Source: an uncultured Butyrivibrio sp.
GTDB lineage: Bacteria > Bacillota > Clostridia > Lachnospirales > Lachnospiraceae
NCBI RefSeq assembly: GCF_947169445.1
Contig: NZ_CAMVPU010000002.1
Span: forward strand, 135,782 to 199,781
Length of the DNA stretch: 64,000 nucleotides
Direction: 5' to 3'
Shown: in pieces, positions 52,712 through 61,580 of the stretch
Numbering within the stretch: position 1 is the first letter of the stretch
Layout of the letters: each line of letters opens with the position of its first letter
The notes under the pieces: generated by a model
What the model saw: the letters and a program-made list of their open reading frames with translations, nothing else
Told to the model about the DNA's origin: nothing
Database searches by the model: none
Made by a program: the position numbers and the translations under genes

Positions 52712-53865
52712 GAAATCCATTAGGTAGTAAAGTTGTAGATATCAAGCCGTCAGGAATCAGAAAGTTTTTTGACATCGTTCAGGAGACTGAGGGCGCGATT
52801 TCTCTGGGCGTTGGAGAACCGGATTTTGATACTCCCTGGCATATCAGAGATGAAGGTATTTATTCTCTTGAGAAGGGCAGAACCTTCTATACCTCTAATT
52901 CAGGACTTAAGGAACTTAGGCAGGAAGTTTCTAATTATATAAAGAGAACACAGGGCGTTTCTTATGATCCATTAAATGAGGTGTTCATTACTGTTGGCGG
53001 TTCCGAAGCAATTGATCTTGCTTTTCGAGCAATGGTAGACGAGGGAGATGAAGTTCTTATCCCACAGCCAAGCTATGTTTCTTATGAACCCTGTGCTATT
53101 TTGGCTGACGCTAAGCCTGTTATTATCGAGCTGAAAGAAGAAAACGAATTCAGATTAACTGCGCAGGAAGTTCTTGATAAGGTTACTGATAAAACAAAGA
53201 TTTTAGTACTTCCTTTTCCTAATAACCCAACTGGTGCAGTTATGGGAAAAGAGGACCTGGAGCAGATTGCAAAGGTTGTTATAGAAAAAGACCTGTATGT
53301 TATCTCAGATGAGATATATGGTGAGCTTACCTACAATGGTTCACATGTATCTATAGTTTCTTTTCCTGGAATGAAGGAAAGAACAATACTGATAAATGGT
53401 TTTTCAAAAGCTTATGCCATGACCGGATGGCGTCTTGGATATGCTTGCGGCCCTGAGAATATTATGAAGCAGATGGTCAAGATTCATCAGTTTGCAATTA
53501 TGTGCGCTCCTACTACCAGCCAGTACGCAGCAGTAGAGGCTCTTAAAAATGGTGATGATGACGTCAAAATGATGCGTGAGGAATACAATCGCAGAAGAAG
53601 ATATCTCCTGAATGAGTTCAAAAAGCTGAATGTACCATGCTTTGAGCCATTTGGCGCCTTTTATGTTTTCCCGTGCATCAAAAAATTCGGAATGAGCAGT
53701 GACGAGTTCTGTACACGCCTTCTTATGGAAGAGAAACTGGCTGTGGTTCCCGGAAATGCTTTTGGAGATTGTGGAGAGGGATATATCCGTATTTCTTATG
53801 CATACTCCCTCGCTAATTTAAAGAGTGCTATGGAACGCTTTGAGCGGTTTATTTCAAAGCTATAA
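52708..53865 (+). CDS. Class I/II pyridoxal-phosphate aminotransferase
   Basis: A 385-residue fold-type I aminotransferase of the AspC-like group. Motifs: GVGEPDFDTPWHI, FYTSNSGLKELR, the PLP Asp/Tyr region VISDEIYGELTY, and the Schiff-base lysine in NGFSKAYAMTGWRLGYA. A late YIRISYAYS carries the substrate carboxylate Arg. Likely substrates are aromatic amino acids or aspartate, but this cannot be fixed. It overlaps the Lrp gene and is closed by a terminator. Such pairs are common in Firmicutes. Confidence 0.93.
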   Translation: MRNPLGSKVVDIKPSGIRKFFDIVQETEGAISLGVGEPDFDTPWHIRDEGIYSLEKGRTFYTSNSGLKELRQEVSNYIKRTQGVSYDPLNEVFITVGGSEAIDLAFRAMVDEGDEVLIPQPSYVSYEPCAILADAKPVIIELKEENEFRLTAQEVLDKVTDKTKILVLPFPNNPTGAVMGKEDLEQIAKVVIEKDLYVISDEIYGELTYNGSHVSIVSFPGMKERTILINGFSKAYAMTGWRLGYACGPENIMKQMVKIHQFAIMCAPTTSQYAAVEALKNGDDDVKMMREEYNRRRRYLLNEFKKLNVPCFEPFGAFYVFPCIKKFGMSSDEFCTRLLMEEKLAVVPGNAFGDCGEGYIRISYAYSLANLKSAMERFERFISKL

Positions 53866-53888
53866 GATCAGATAGTAGAATAAAGAAA

Positions 53889-53948
53889 AAGAGGACGTAT
53901 AAATCGTTTCATCCAGGAGAAATGATTTATGCGTCCTTTGCTTTTTGT
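53889..53948. terminator. Bidirectional terminator
   Basis: AGGACGTATAAATCGTTTC / GAAATGATTTATGCGTCCT stem with a wobble pair, A-run before and T-run after. It serves the aminotransferase and the convergent yhaM-like gene. Confidence 0.8.
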
Positions 53949-53973
53949 GTTAATAGCCTATGGCATATATGAT

Positions 53974-54918
53974 TTAGTCTACAACAGTCTCGTAAATATT
54001 TGACTCAAAGAATTTGTTAAAGCCCTGCCAGCCTGGAGCTGTAGCATTTGCCAAAAGCTCAGTGAAGGTTTCCATCTTGGCGTCTGTATTGTCTGCGAGA
54101 TTAAGCGCAACGGCTTCCATAATTGCAGGCTTTTTAGGAGAACCATACTCGAACTCGCCGTGATGTGCCAAAATACAATGCTGAAGCTCCTGCTTTAATA
54201 AAACAGGGAAGCCCTCTATGTTTCTGGCTTTTTCTCCGATCATCTCTGCACCCATGACAATGTGACCGAGGAACTGGCCTTCGTCTGTGTAATCATTTGT
54301 GGGATAGAGACTTAATTCTCTTGTCTTACCAATATCGTGACAAATGGCAGCTGTCAGCAAAAGATCTCTGTTGAGCTTTGGATAAGAACTGCAGTAATAG
54401 TCACAAAGCTTTGTAACGCTTAAAGTATGTTCCAAAAGACCGCCTATAAAGCTGTGATGAACAGTTTTGGCTGCGCTGGATTTTTTGAACGCTTCAATAA
54501 GCTTTTCATCATTAACAAAAAAGTCTTCAAGTAATTTCTTAAGATAAGGATTACCAATGCTTCCAATAATATTAAGAAGTTCTTTATACATAACTTCAAT
54601 GTCTTTGGATGATACAGGAAGGTAAAGCGCTGGATCGTACTCACCTTCATGACAATTTCTGGCTCTTTTGACATTGATCTGAAGAGCGCCATTAAAACTT
54701 GTTACTTCACCAAATACATCGATGTAATCTGTGTCGTCAAACTCGTCGATACCATCACTGTTTGGCTCCCAGATTTTCGCATCAATGGTTCCGGTCTTAT
54801 CCTGGAGAGTTACTGAAAAATACTCTTTGCCGTTCTTGGTAGTAGCACTAAGTTTGTGCTTACACATGTAAATATCAGCAATTCTGTCGCCCGGCTTTAA
54901 ATCTTTAATAAACTTCAT
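53974..54918 (-). CDS. yhaM: YhaM-like 3'-5' exoribonuclease (OB fold plus HD)
   Basis: A 314-residue protein of the YhaM/CBF1 group: an N-terminal OB-fold (~5-85, KNGKEYFSVTLQDKTGTIDAKIW) followed by an HD domain with SFIGGLLEHTLSV and CHDIGKTREL, the metal-binding residues. YhaM degrades single-stranded RNA and DNA from the 3' end in Firmicutes. Size fits. GAGG before ATG 54918 on the minus strand. The HtrA-like gene ends 34 bases upstream, so the two form a unit. Symbol from family likeness only. Confidence 0.88.
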   Translation of the reverse strand: MKFIKDLKPGDRIADIYMCKHKLSATTKNGKEYFSVTLQDKTGTIDAKIWEPNSDGIDEFDDTDYIDVFGEVTSFNGALQINVKRARNCHEGEYDPALYLPVSSKDIEVMYKELLNIIGSIGNPYLKKLLEDFFVNDEKLIEAFKKSSAAKTVHHSFIGGLLEHTLSVTKLCDYYCSSYPKLNRDLLLTAAICHDIGKTRELSLYPTNDYTDEGQFLGHIVMGAEMIGEKARNIEGFPVLLKQELQHCILAHHGEFEYGSPKKPAIMEAVALNLADNTDAKMETFTELLANATAPGWQGFNKFFESNIYETVVD

Positions 54919-54952
54919 TAAAAAACCTCATTTCTAATAGCAATAGCTTATA

Positions 54953-56302
54953 TCAATCAATTGTTGATTTTTCTAAGGTAACCTCAAGTTCCATATCAAT
55001 GTAATCAATTGGAGCCTGTCGCATTACCGTTATAGATATTACATCATCAGGTCTAAGTCCTGCAAGCTTATTTATCAGCTGCTCATAACTTGTTATATCC
55101 GTATCTCCAATGGCAGTTACAATATCTCCGCTTTGTATTCCGGCTTTCATAGCAGGAGAGCCCATTTCTGTCATTGAGATATAAGCACCGGCCGGTACAT
55201 TCTGTGAAGTCTGTATTTCCTGCGGAACGGTAGCACCATGAACTCCAAGATAAGCACGGTTTCTATTGTTGGAAAGATCTTCTATGAGCGCTTTCAGTTC
55301 TGTAACACCAATTGCGCAAATAATATTGGAAAGTTCGCCGGTCTGCTTGGACATATCGATGATTCCGACCACCTGTCCGTTTAGGTTGATAAGTACACCA
55401 CTTCCTGAGCTGTTTCCGTATATGTCAGTTGTAAGCAGCTTATAAGAAGTATCCGGTAAATCTATAGTTGATTTTTCGCTGGTCACAATTCCATAAGAGA
55501 TAGAACCATGAACTCCAATCGGGCTTCCAATGGCAATTACCGGTAAACCTGTAATACTGTTGGAATTAGAGCTTCCAAGAGAAGCCACCGTTACTCTGTT
55601 TCTGGTATCGGCAGACAAAACACTTTTTCTCACATTGAGGATACATAGTCCTGTGATGGAATCTACAAGCTTGACCTGTGCCTGAGCCTTTGCGTTGTCA
55701 CAAAAACTTACTTCGATGGACTCGGCATCTTTTAGCCCTTCATAAAAGGAAAGAATATATAGATAGTTTCCGCTGTCGGCAACAATCAGTCCTGAAGTTG
55801 TTCCGCTGCTCTCATATGATGAACTGAACCAGTTAGTGTCACTTGAAACTGCTGTGATCTTAACCATGCTGCGTCCGGCCTCAGATGCTACGGCTTTAAG
55901 AGAGGACATGATCTTGCTATAGTCACTGGAACTAAATGCATACGAAGCAAGTGCGGCGTCAATCTGATCCTTTTGAGTTGCTTCAAGATTCATGGCTTCA
56001 CTTGCGGCTATTTCATTGTCATCAGCAAACATTTCCTCCGGCGTAAGTTCATCGCTGGCAGTTTCTTCAGGAAAAGAAATTACTTCAGGCTCTTTTTCCG
56101 GATATAAAGTATCACTGAAAACAGGCTGAAGCAGTAAAAAAGTGAAACAGGCCACAATACCGAATATTACAGCGAGTGAAATGGTGATTATGGTCCTGCG
56201 CAGTAGCTTTTTTCTATTAATAGGGCGCTGCTTGATCTTTTCACTGATAAATGCGGTGTTGGCTAGGTTGTCTTTTGGATTGTCTTCCTGATTCAGCGGC
56301 AT
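54953..56302 (-). CDS. HtrA-like membrane protein with degenerate protease triad and PDZ
   Basis: A 449-residue protein with one membrane segment (~38-58), an acidic linker (~65-135), a trypsin-like domain (~145-340) and a PDZ domain (~350-440, AYISMTEMGSPAMKAGIQSGDIV). In HtrA proteins the catalytic His lies in ILTNNHV; here the matching stretch is ILSFYEG, with Glu188. The catalytic Asp in TDLAVL is Gly218 in TGLCIL. The Ser of GNSSGSG (Ser298) remains. Two of three residues are missing, so it probably no longer cuts proteins. It may bind or sense misfolded proteins outside the cell. Lies before yhaM on the same strand. Confidence 0.85.
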   Translation of the reverse strand: MPLNQEDNPKDNLANTAFISEKIKQRPINRKKLLRRTIITISLAVIFGIVACFTFLLLQPVFSDTLYPEKEPEVISFPEETASDELTPEEMFADDNEIAASEAMNLEATQKDQIDAALASYAFSSSDYSKIMSSLKAVASEAGRSMVKITAVSSDTNWFSSSYESSGTTSGLIVADSGNYLYILSFYEGLKDAESIEVSFCDNAKAQAQVKLVDSITGLCILNVRKSVLSADTRNRVTVASLGSSNSNSITGLPVIAIGSPIGVHGSISYGIVTSEKSTIDLPDTSYKLLTTDIYGNSSGSGVLINLNGQVVGIIDMSKQTGELSNIICAIGVTELKALIEDLSNNRNRAYLGVHGATVPQEIQTSQNVPAGAYISMTEMGSPAMKAGIQSGDIVTAIGDTDITSYEQLINKLAGLRPDDVISITVMRQAPIDYIDMELEVTLEKSTID

Positions 56303-56449
56303 AAAAAATCCTCACAAATTCAAGTATTTGATTATTATCCTATAATTATATCTGCTTTCTATGCTGATTTCAAAAAATATAGTTGGGAAATGCCAGCTTA
56401 GATGATAAACTGTAATTTGGGATTATCTATGAAAACGAAGGAAAAGGCA

Positions 56450-58843
56450 ATGAACAAAAAAGCATTACACGTATTAGAATACGATAAAATAATAGAAAAA
56501 CTAACAGAGCACGCCACATCTGACCCTGGAAGACAGCTTTGCAGACAACTTGAACCATCTTCGGATATTAAAGAGATCAGGAAGAACCAGGAAAAAACAG
56601 CAGATGCCATAGCGAGAATTTTCAAAAAAGGCTCTACATCTTTTGGTGACAACAGAGATTTTACAGGAAGCCTTAAGGCACTTAAGATCGGAAGCTCTCT
56701 GGATATAGTAGGACTACTTAGATTAGCTTCATTTTTAGAGAATGTTGCTCGTATTAAAGCCTATGGCAGAAGCCAGAGAGAAGATGAGGCGCAGGATTCT
56801 TTGACAGAGTCTTTTAATATGCTTGAACCTCTCACTCCCGTATCCGTTGAGATCAGACGTTGCATAGTTTCTGAGGATGAAGTAAGTTCTGATGCCAGCC
56901 CGGCGCTTAGACACATCAGACGTGGAATAATGCTCACTAACGACAGAATCCACGAACAGCTAGGCAAACTGATCAACGGATCCATGAGGACCTATCTGCA
57001 GGATGCCGTTGTTACAATGCGTGATGACAGGTATTGTGTTCCGGTGCGTTCTGAATATAAATCACAGATAAATGGTATTGTTCACGATCAGTCTTCATCA
57101 GGATCAACACTGTTTATAGAGCCTGCAGCTGTAGTAGAACTTAATAATAAGTTAAAAGAACTGGCTCTTGAAGAAAGTGCAGAGATAGAGAAGATCCTTT
57201 TAGAGCTCAGCCTTAAGGTTGCAGAGCATGTTGAGGCAATCAAATATAATTCAGAGATCATGACAGATCTGGATTTCGTATTTGCCAAGGCATCCTATGC
57301 ACTGGAAATAAATGCAACAACTCCAATATTTAATGACCAGCATGCATTTAATATCAGAAAGGGAAGACATCCTCTTATTCCAAAGGACAAGGTGGTTCCG
57401 ATTGATGTTTATGCCGGCCGTGATTTTGACATGCTCATAATTACCGGACCAAATACCGGTGGAAAAACTGTAACGCTCAAGACGGTAGGTCTTTTGACAC
57501 TCATGGGACAGGCAGGTCTTGCAATTCCAGCGGGTGACAGATCAGAGCTTTCTGTATTTAACGAAGTGTACGCGGATATCGGTGATGAGCAGAGTATAGA
57601 ACAGTCCCTGTCAACATTCTCATCACACATGACAAATACTGTTTCTATCCTAAAAAATGCAGATGCGAATTCTCTTTGCCTGTTTGATGAGCTGGGTGCA
57701 GGAACAGATCCTGTAGAAGGCGCGGCACTTGCTATTTCTATTCTGAACAATTTACATAGCAGAAAAATAAGGACACTGGCAACCACCCACTATAGTGAGC
57801 TCAAGGTCTATGCGCTTAACACGCCTGGAATACAGAATGCCAGCTGCGAATTTGATGTGGAGTCACTTCGCCCGACCTATAAGCTGCTTATCGGAATTCC
57901 CGGAAAGAGTAACGCTTTTGCCATCTCCTCCAAACTTGGACTTCCTGATGAAATAATTGAGGCTGCAAAAGAGCAGATTGGAACTGAGGACAAGAAGTTT
58001 GAGGATCTTCTTGCTGATCTAGATAGAAACAGGCGTCTTGTGGAAAGCGAGAAGCAGGAGATTGCCAGTTACAAAGAGGAAGTTGCCAGGTTAAAGGAGC
58101 AGCTTGAGCAAAAGACAGATAAGCTTGATCGTCAGAAGGAAGACATCCTTAGGGAAGCTAACGAGCAGGCCAGAAATATTCTGCAGGAGGCCAAAGATCT
58201 TGCGGATGAAACTATACGTACCTTTAGAAAAGCCGGACCAAATGCCAGCATGGCAGACCTTGAGAGAGCAAGGACAAATGTGGGCCAGAAAATATCCGAC
58301 AAAAATAAGGCAATTTCAGCTAAAAAGAAAACTGATACCCAGGCACACCCTCTTTTAAAAGAATCCCAGCTTAAGCTTGGAGAATCCGTAAAGATCGTTT
58401 CTATGGGACTTAAGGGAACTATCAGTTCCAAGCCGGATAAAGACGGTAATCTGTATGTTCAGTGCGGAATTATGAGGACAAAGGCTAATGTAAAAGACCT
58501 TGTTCTTGTTCAGGATGAGGATGGCAAAGCTGCCATGAAGAAATTCTATGGCAGAAATACATCGGGCGGCAAAATGGATCTTTCCAGGGCTTCCACAATT
58601 CGCACGGAGATCAATCTTATAGGTAAAAACAGCGATGATGCTATTTCCGCTCTTGATAAATATCTGGATGATGCTTACATGGCTCATCTTAATAATGTAA
58701 GAGTTGTTCATGGTAAGGGCGCTGGTATATTGCGACAGGCTGTGCATTCCTTCTTAAAGGGAGTTCCTTATGTGAAATCCTTTAAACTTGGGGAGTTTGG
58801 AGAAGGCGATGCCGGAGTTACAATAGTTACATTCATAAAATGA
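56450..58843 (+). CDS. mutS2: MutS2 endonuclease family protein
   Basis: A 797-residue MutS2. An N-terminal clamp region (~1-290), ATPase with Walker A GPNTGGKT (~334-341) and Walker B LCLFDELGAGTDPVEG, a long coiled coil (~510-620) and a C-terminal Smr endonuclease domain (~720-797) with RVVHGKGAGILRQAV. MutS2 suppresses recombination or, in Firmicutes, helps rescue collided ribosomes. The frame is open from 56402, but ATG 56450 has GGAAAAGG upstream. It stands alone before the two-component genes, 16 bases away. Confidence 0.92.
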   Translation: MNKKALHVLEYDKIIEKLTEHATSDPGRQLCRQLEPSSDIKEIRKNQEKTADAIARIFKKGSTSFGDNRDFTGSLKALKIGSSLDIVGLLRLASFLENVARIKAYGRSQREDEAQDSLTESFNMLEPLTPVSVEIRRCIVSEDEVSSDASPALRHIRRGIMLTNDRIHEQLGKLINGSMRTYLQDAVVTMRDDRYCVPVRSEYKSQINGIVHDQSSSGSTLFIEPAAVVELNNKLKELALEESAEIEKILLELSLKVAEHVEAIKYNSEIMTDLDFVFAKASYALEINATTPIFNDQHAFNIRKGRHPLIPKDKVVPIDVYAGRDFDMLIITGPNTGGKTVTLKTVGLLTLMGQAGLAIPAGDRSELSVFNEVYADIGDEQSIEQSLSTFSSHMTNTVSILKNADANSLCLFDELGAGTDPVEGAALAISILNNLHSRKIRTLATTHYSELKVYALNTPGIQNASCEFDVESLRPTYKLLIGIPGKSNAFAISSKLGLPDEIIEAAKEQIGTEDKKFEDLLADLDRNRRLVESEKQEIASYKEEVARLKEQLEQKTDKLDRQKEDILREANEQARNILQEAKDLADETIRTFRKAGPNASMADLERARTNVGQKISDKNKAISAKKKTDTQAHPLLKESQLKLGESVKIVSMGLKGTISSKPDKDGNLYVQCGIMRTKANVKDLVLVQDEDGKAAMKKFYGRNTSGGKMDLSRASTIRTEINLIGKNSDDAISALDKYLDDAYMAHLNNVRVVHGKGAGILRQAVHSFLKGVPYVKSFKLGEFGEGDAGVTIVTFIK

Positions 58844-58859
58844 TTATAGTGAGGGGAAA

Positions 58860-59561
58860 ATGGTTACTAAACAGAAAATACTAATAGTGGATGATGATAA
58901 TAATATTGCAGAGCTGATCTCTTTGTATCTTGTAAAAGAGTGCTTTGAGACAAAGATCTGTAACGATGGGGAGACGGCAATAAACACATTCGATACCTTT
59001 AATCCCAACCTGGTTCTTTTGGACCTAATGCTTCCGGGAATCGATGGATATCAGGTATGCAGAGAAATCCGTACCAAGTCTCAGGTTCCGATCATTATGC
59101 TTTCTGCAAAAGGAGAGGTGTTTGATAAAGTCCTTGGCCTTGAGATGGGGGCTGATGATTATATGGAAAAGCCTTTTGACTCCAAGGAATTGGTTGCCAG
59201 AGTGAAGGCTGTTCTTCGCAGATACAAGCCGCAGGTTCAGGAAGTTCAGGAATCCGATGATAAAGTTGTCAGATACCCTGATCTTGAAATTAATATGACC
59301 AATTATTCTGTTACATACATGGGAGAGCGTGTGGATATGCCACCTAAGGAACTGGAGCTTCTGTATTTCCTGGCAGCTTCACCCAACCACGTATATACCA
59401 GAGAGCAACTCCTTGACCAGATCTGGGGATATGAATATATTGGTGATACCAGAACTGTCGATGTACATATCAAGAGACTTCGTGAAAAACTAAATGATCA
59501 CGATAACTGGCGTCTTGCTACAATATGGGGAATTGGATATAAATTTGAGGTACAGCAGTAA
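58860..59561 (+). CDS. OmpR-family response regulator
   Basis: A 233-residue response regulator. Receiver domain 1-120 with Asp11-13 (IVDDDN), phospho-acceptor Asp55 in LVLLDLMLPG and Lys in MEKPF; then an OmpR-type winged-helix DNA-binding domain (~135-230, with MPPKELELLYFLA and the recognition helix near TRTVDVHIKRLREKL). GAGGGGAAA before ATG. The cognate kinase gene starts directly after its stop, so the two make one operon. Target genes unknown. Confidence 0.95.
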   Translation: MVTKQKILIVDDDNNIAELISLYLVKECFETKICNDGETAINTFDTFNPNLVLLDLMLPGIDGYQVCREIRTKSQVPIIMLSAKGEVFDKVLGLEMGADDYMEKPFDSKELVARVKAVLRRYKPQVQEVQESDDKVVRYPDLEINMTNYSVTYMGERVDMPPKELELLYFLAASPNHVYTREQLLDQIWGYEYIGDTRTVDVHIKRLREKLNDHDNWRLATIWGIGYKFEVQQ

Positions 59562-60995
59562 ATGAAGAGAACGCTCTATTTAAAATTTTTGCTGGCGTAT
59601 CTATTATTTGCGATATTTGGATTTGTTGTAGTGGCTACCTTCGTGTATAGTATGACCTACGAAAGAATCCGTAGAGATAAGGCAGATACTATGTATCAGG
59701 TGGCCACTCAGATTGCCAATACCTACGCAGCAGATCTATATAATAGCGAAACATCACTGGATGCAGTCCACACTCAGATGGTTGCGCTTTCCAAGTATAT
59801 GGATAATTCCTCAATCTGGATTGTAAACCCATCGGGCCGACTGGTGCTTGATTCCTCAAGAATTATCGAACCGGGAAAAGAAATAGTTATCGATGGATTT
59901 GATCCCACGGTTACCGGTAGTTCGTATTACACAACCGGATCTTTTTGGGGAAACTTTAAACAGGATATGCTGAGCGTATTTGCGCCAATTACCGCGAACT
60001 TTAAGGTTCAGGCATATGTTGTAATCCATGTGCCGATTTTAGATATACAGAATTCGGCCAATGAATTTCTGAATATTTCTTATCTCATGCTTTTGGTTTT
60101 ATTTTTGCTTTCGCTCATTATTTTGATCTTTTTTACAGAGCTGGTTTATGTACCCCTTCGTAAGATAACAATGGCTACTGAACAGTACGCTGCAGGCAAT
60201 ATGAGCTACGAGTTTTCTGTGGAATCAGAAGATGAAATGGGATATTTGGCAGCTTCTCTGTCATATATGGCGGGTGAAATTGCCAGACAGGAAGATGATC
60301 AGAAGAAATTTATCGCCAATGTTTCTCACGATTTCAGGTCTCCGCTTACTTCTATTCGTGGATACCTTGTAGCCATGCAGGACGGAACAATTCCGGAGGA
60401 AATGCACGGCAAGTATCTTGGAATAGTTATAAATGAGACAGACCGCCTCACCAAGCTGACCAATGAGCTTCTCACACTCAATAACCTTAACACCAAAGGA
60501 ATGCTGCTTGATAGAAGTGACTTTGATATTAATACGGTGATACGAAATGTCGCTGAATCTTTTGGCGGGACCTGTATCGAGAAAAAAATAGCCATAGAAC
60601 TCGTGCTTACAGATGAGAAGATGCTTGTGAATGCTGATATGAGTAAGATTCAGCAGGTCCTTTACAATCTGGTGGATAATGCCATAAAATTCAGTCACAA
60701 AGAATCAACAGTAAAGATTGAGACTACTGAAAAGCACAGCAAGGTATTTGTTTCTGTAAAAGACAGCGGTATAGGTATTCCTAAAGAGGATCAGAAACTT
60801 ATTTTTGACAGATTTTACAAGTCAGATCTTTCAAGAGGAAAAGACAAGAAAGGTACCGGTTTGGGTCTTGCTATCGTAAAAGAAATAATTAAGGCCCATG
60901 AAGAAAACATCAATGTAATTAGTACAACCGGAGTTGGAACCGAATTTATCTTTTCTCTGCCTAAGGCAGCAGCTATGGATGAAGATGATGAATAA
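59562..60995 (+). CDS. Sensor histidine kinase
   Basis: A 477-residue membrane kinase. TM1 (~8-30) and TM2 (~172-194) flank an extracytoplasmic sensor of ~140 residues; a HAMP domain (~195-245) follows, then the H-box with His256 in NVSHDFRSPLTSIRG, an N-box and G-box (KDSGIGIPKEDQ, GTGLGLAIVKEI). It begins directly after the response regulator stop (TAA-ATG), so the pair is co-made. Signal unknown; envelope or nutrient sensing fits the layout. Confidence 0.95.
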   Translation: MKRTLYLKFLLAYLLFAIFGFVVVATFVYSMTYERIRRDKADTMYQVATQIANTYAADLYNSETSLDAVHTQMVALSKYMDNSSIWIVNPSGRLVLDSSRIIEPGKEIVIDGFDPTVTGSSYYTTGSFWGNFKQDMLSVFAPITANFKVQAYVVIHVPILDIQNSANEFLNISYLMLLVLFLLSLIILIFFTELVYVPLRKITMATEQYAAGNMSYEFSVESEDEMGYLAASLSYMAGEIARQEDDQKKFIANVSHDFRSPLTSIRGYLVAMQDGTIPEEMHGKYLGIVINETDRLTKLTNELLTLNNLNTKGMLLDRSDFDINTVIRNVAESFGGTCIEKKIAIELVLTDEKMLVNADMSKIQQVLYNLVDNAIKFSHKESTVKIETTEKHSKVFVSVKDSGIGIPKEDQKLIFDRFYKSDLSRGKDKKGTGLGLAIVKEIIKAHEENINVISTTGVGTEFIFSLPKAAAMDEDDE

Positions 60996-61054
60996 CGCTG
61001 TGCCATTTTGAATTTATTTGTTTTGTATTAGTTGTTACAAGATTGGAGTTTTTT

Positions 61055-61549
61055 ATGCATATAGTTTTACACCAGCCTGAAATCCCTCAGAATACAGGTA
61101 ATATCGGAAGAACCTGTGTGGCTACACACACAAGCCTTCATCTTATTGAGCCTCTGGGATTCAGACTTGGAGAAAAAGAGTTAAGAAGAGCCGGAATGGA
61201 TTATTGGCAGCATCTTGACGTTACCAGATACATCGATTATCAGGATTTTAGGGATAAACACCTTGGAGCGAAGATCTGGATGGCAACCACAAAGGCTAAG
61301 AAATCATATACGGATGTTTCTTTTGGAATGGATGATTACATAATGTTTGGAAAAGAAAGCGCGGGCATTCCGGAAGAAATACTTGTAGATAATGAAGAAT
61401 ACTGTATAAGAATTCCTATGGGCAGTGACATCAGATCGTTGAACTTATCCAATTCTGTAGCAATCGTTCTTTATGAAGCCCTTAGACAGAACCAATTTGC
61501 CGGACTTGAGCAGCAAGGAGAGCTTCACAGATTGCACTGGAAAGAATGA
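61055..61549 (+). CDS. trmL: tRNA (cytidine(34)-2'-O)-methyltransferase, TrmL
   Basis: A 164-residue SPOUT methyltransferase that 2'-O-methylates the wobble base of tRNA-Leu. Family parts: MHIVLHQPEIPQNTGNIGRTC at the start, LIEPLGFRLG, FGKESAGIPEEIL and the knot IPMGSDIRSLNLSNSVAIVLYE (read in two parts). Length fits. The ATG at 61055 follows GGAG; the open frame starts four codons earlier without a site. The rlmD gene begins 31 bases on. Confidence 0.93.
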   Translation: MHIVLHQPEIPQNTGNIGRTCVATHTSLHLIEPLGFRLGEKELRRAGMDYWQHLDVTRYIDYQDFRDKHLGAKIWMATTKAKKSYTDVSFGMDDYIMFGKESAGIPEEILVDNEEYCIRIPMGSDIRSLNLSNSVAIVLYEALRQNQFAGLEQQGELHRLHWKE

Positions 61550-61580
61550 TTTAATCATATTTATTATAGAAAGAACGCAT

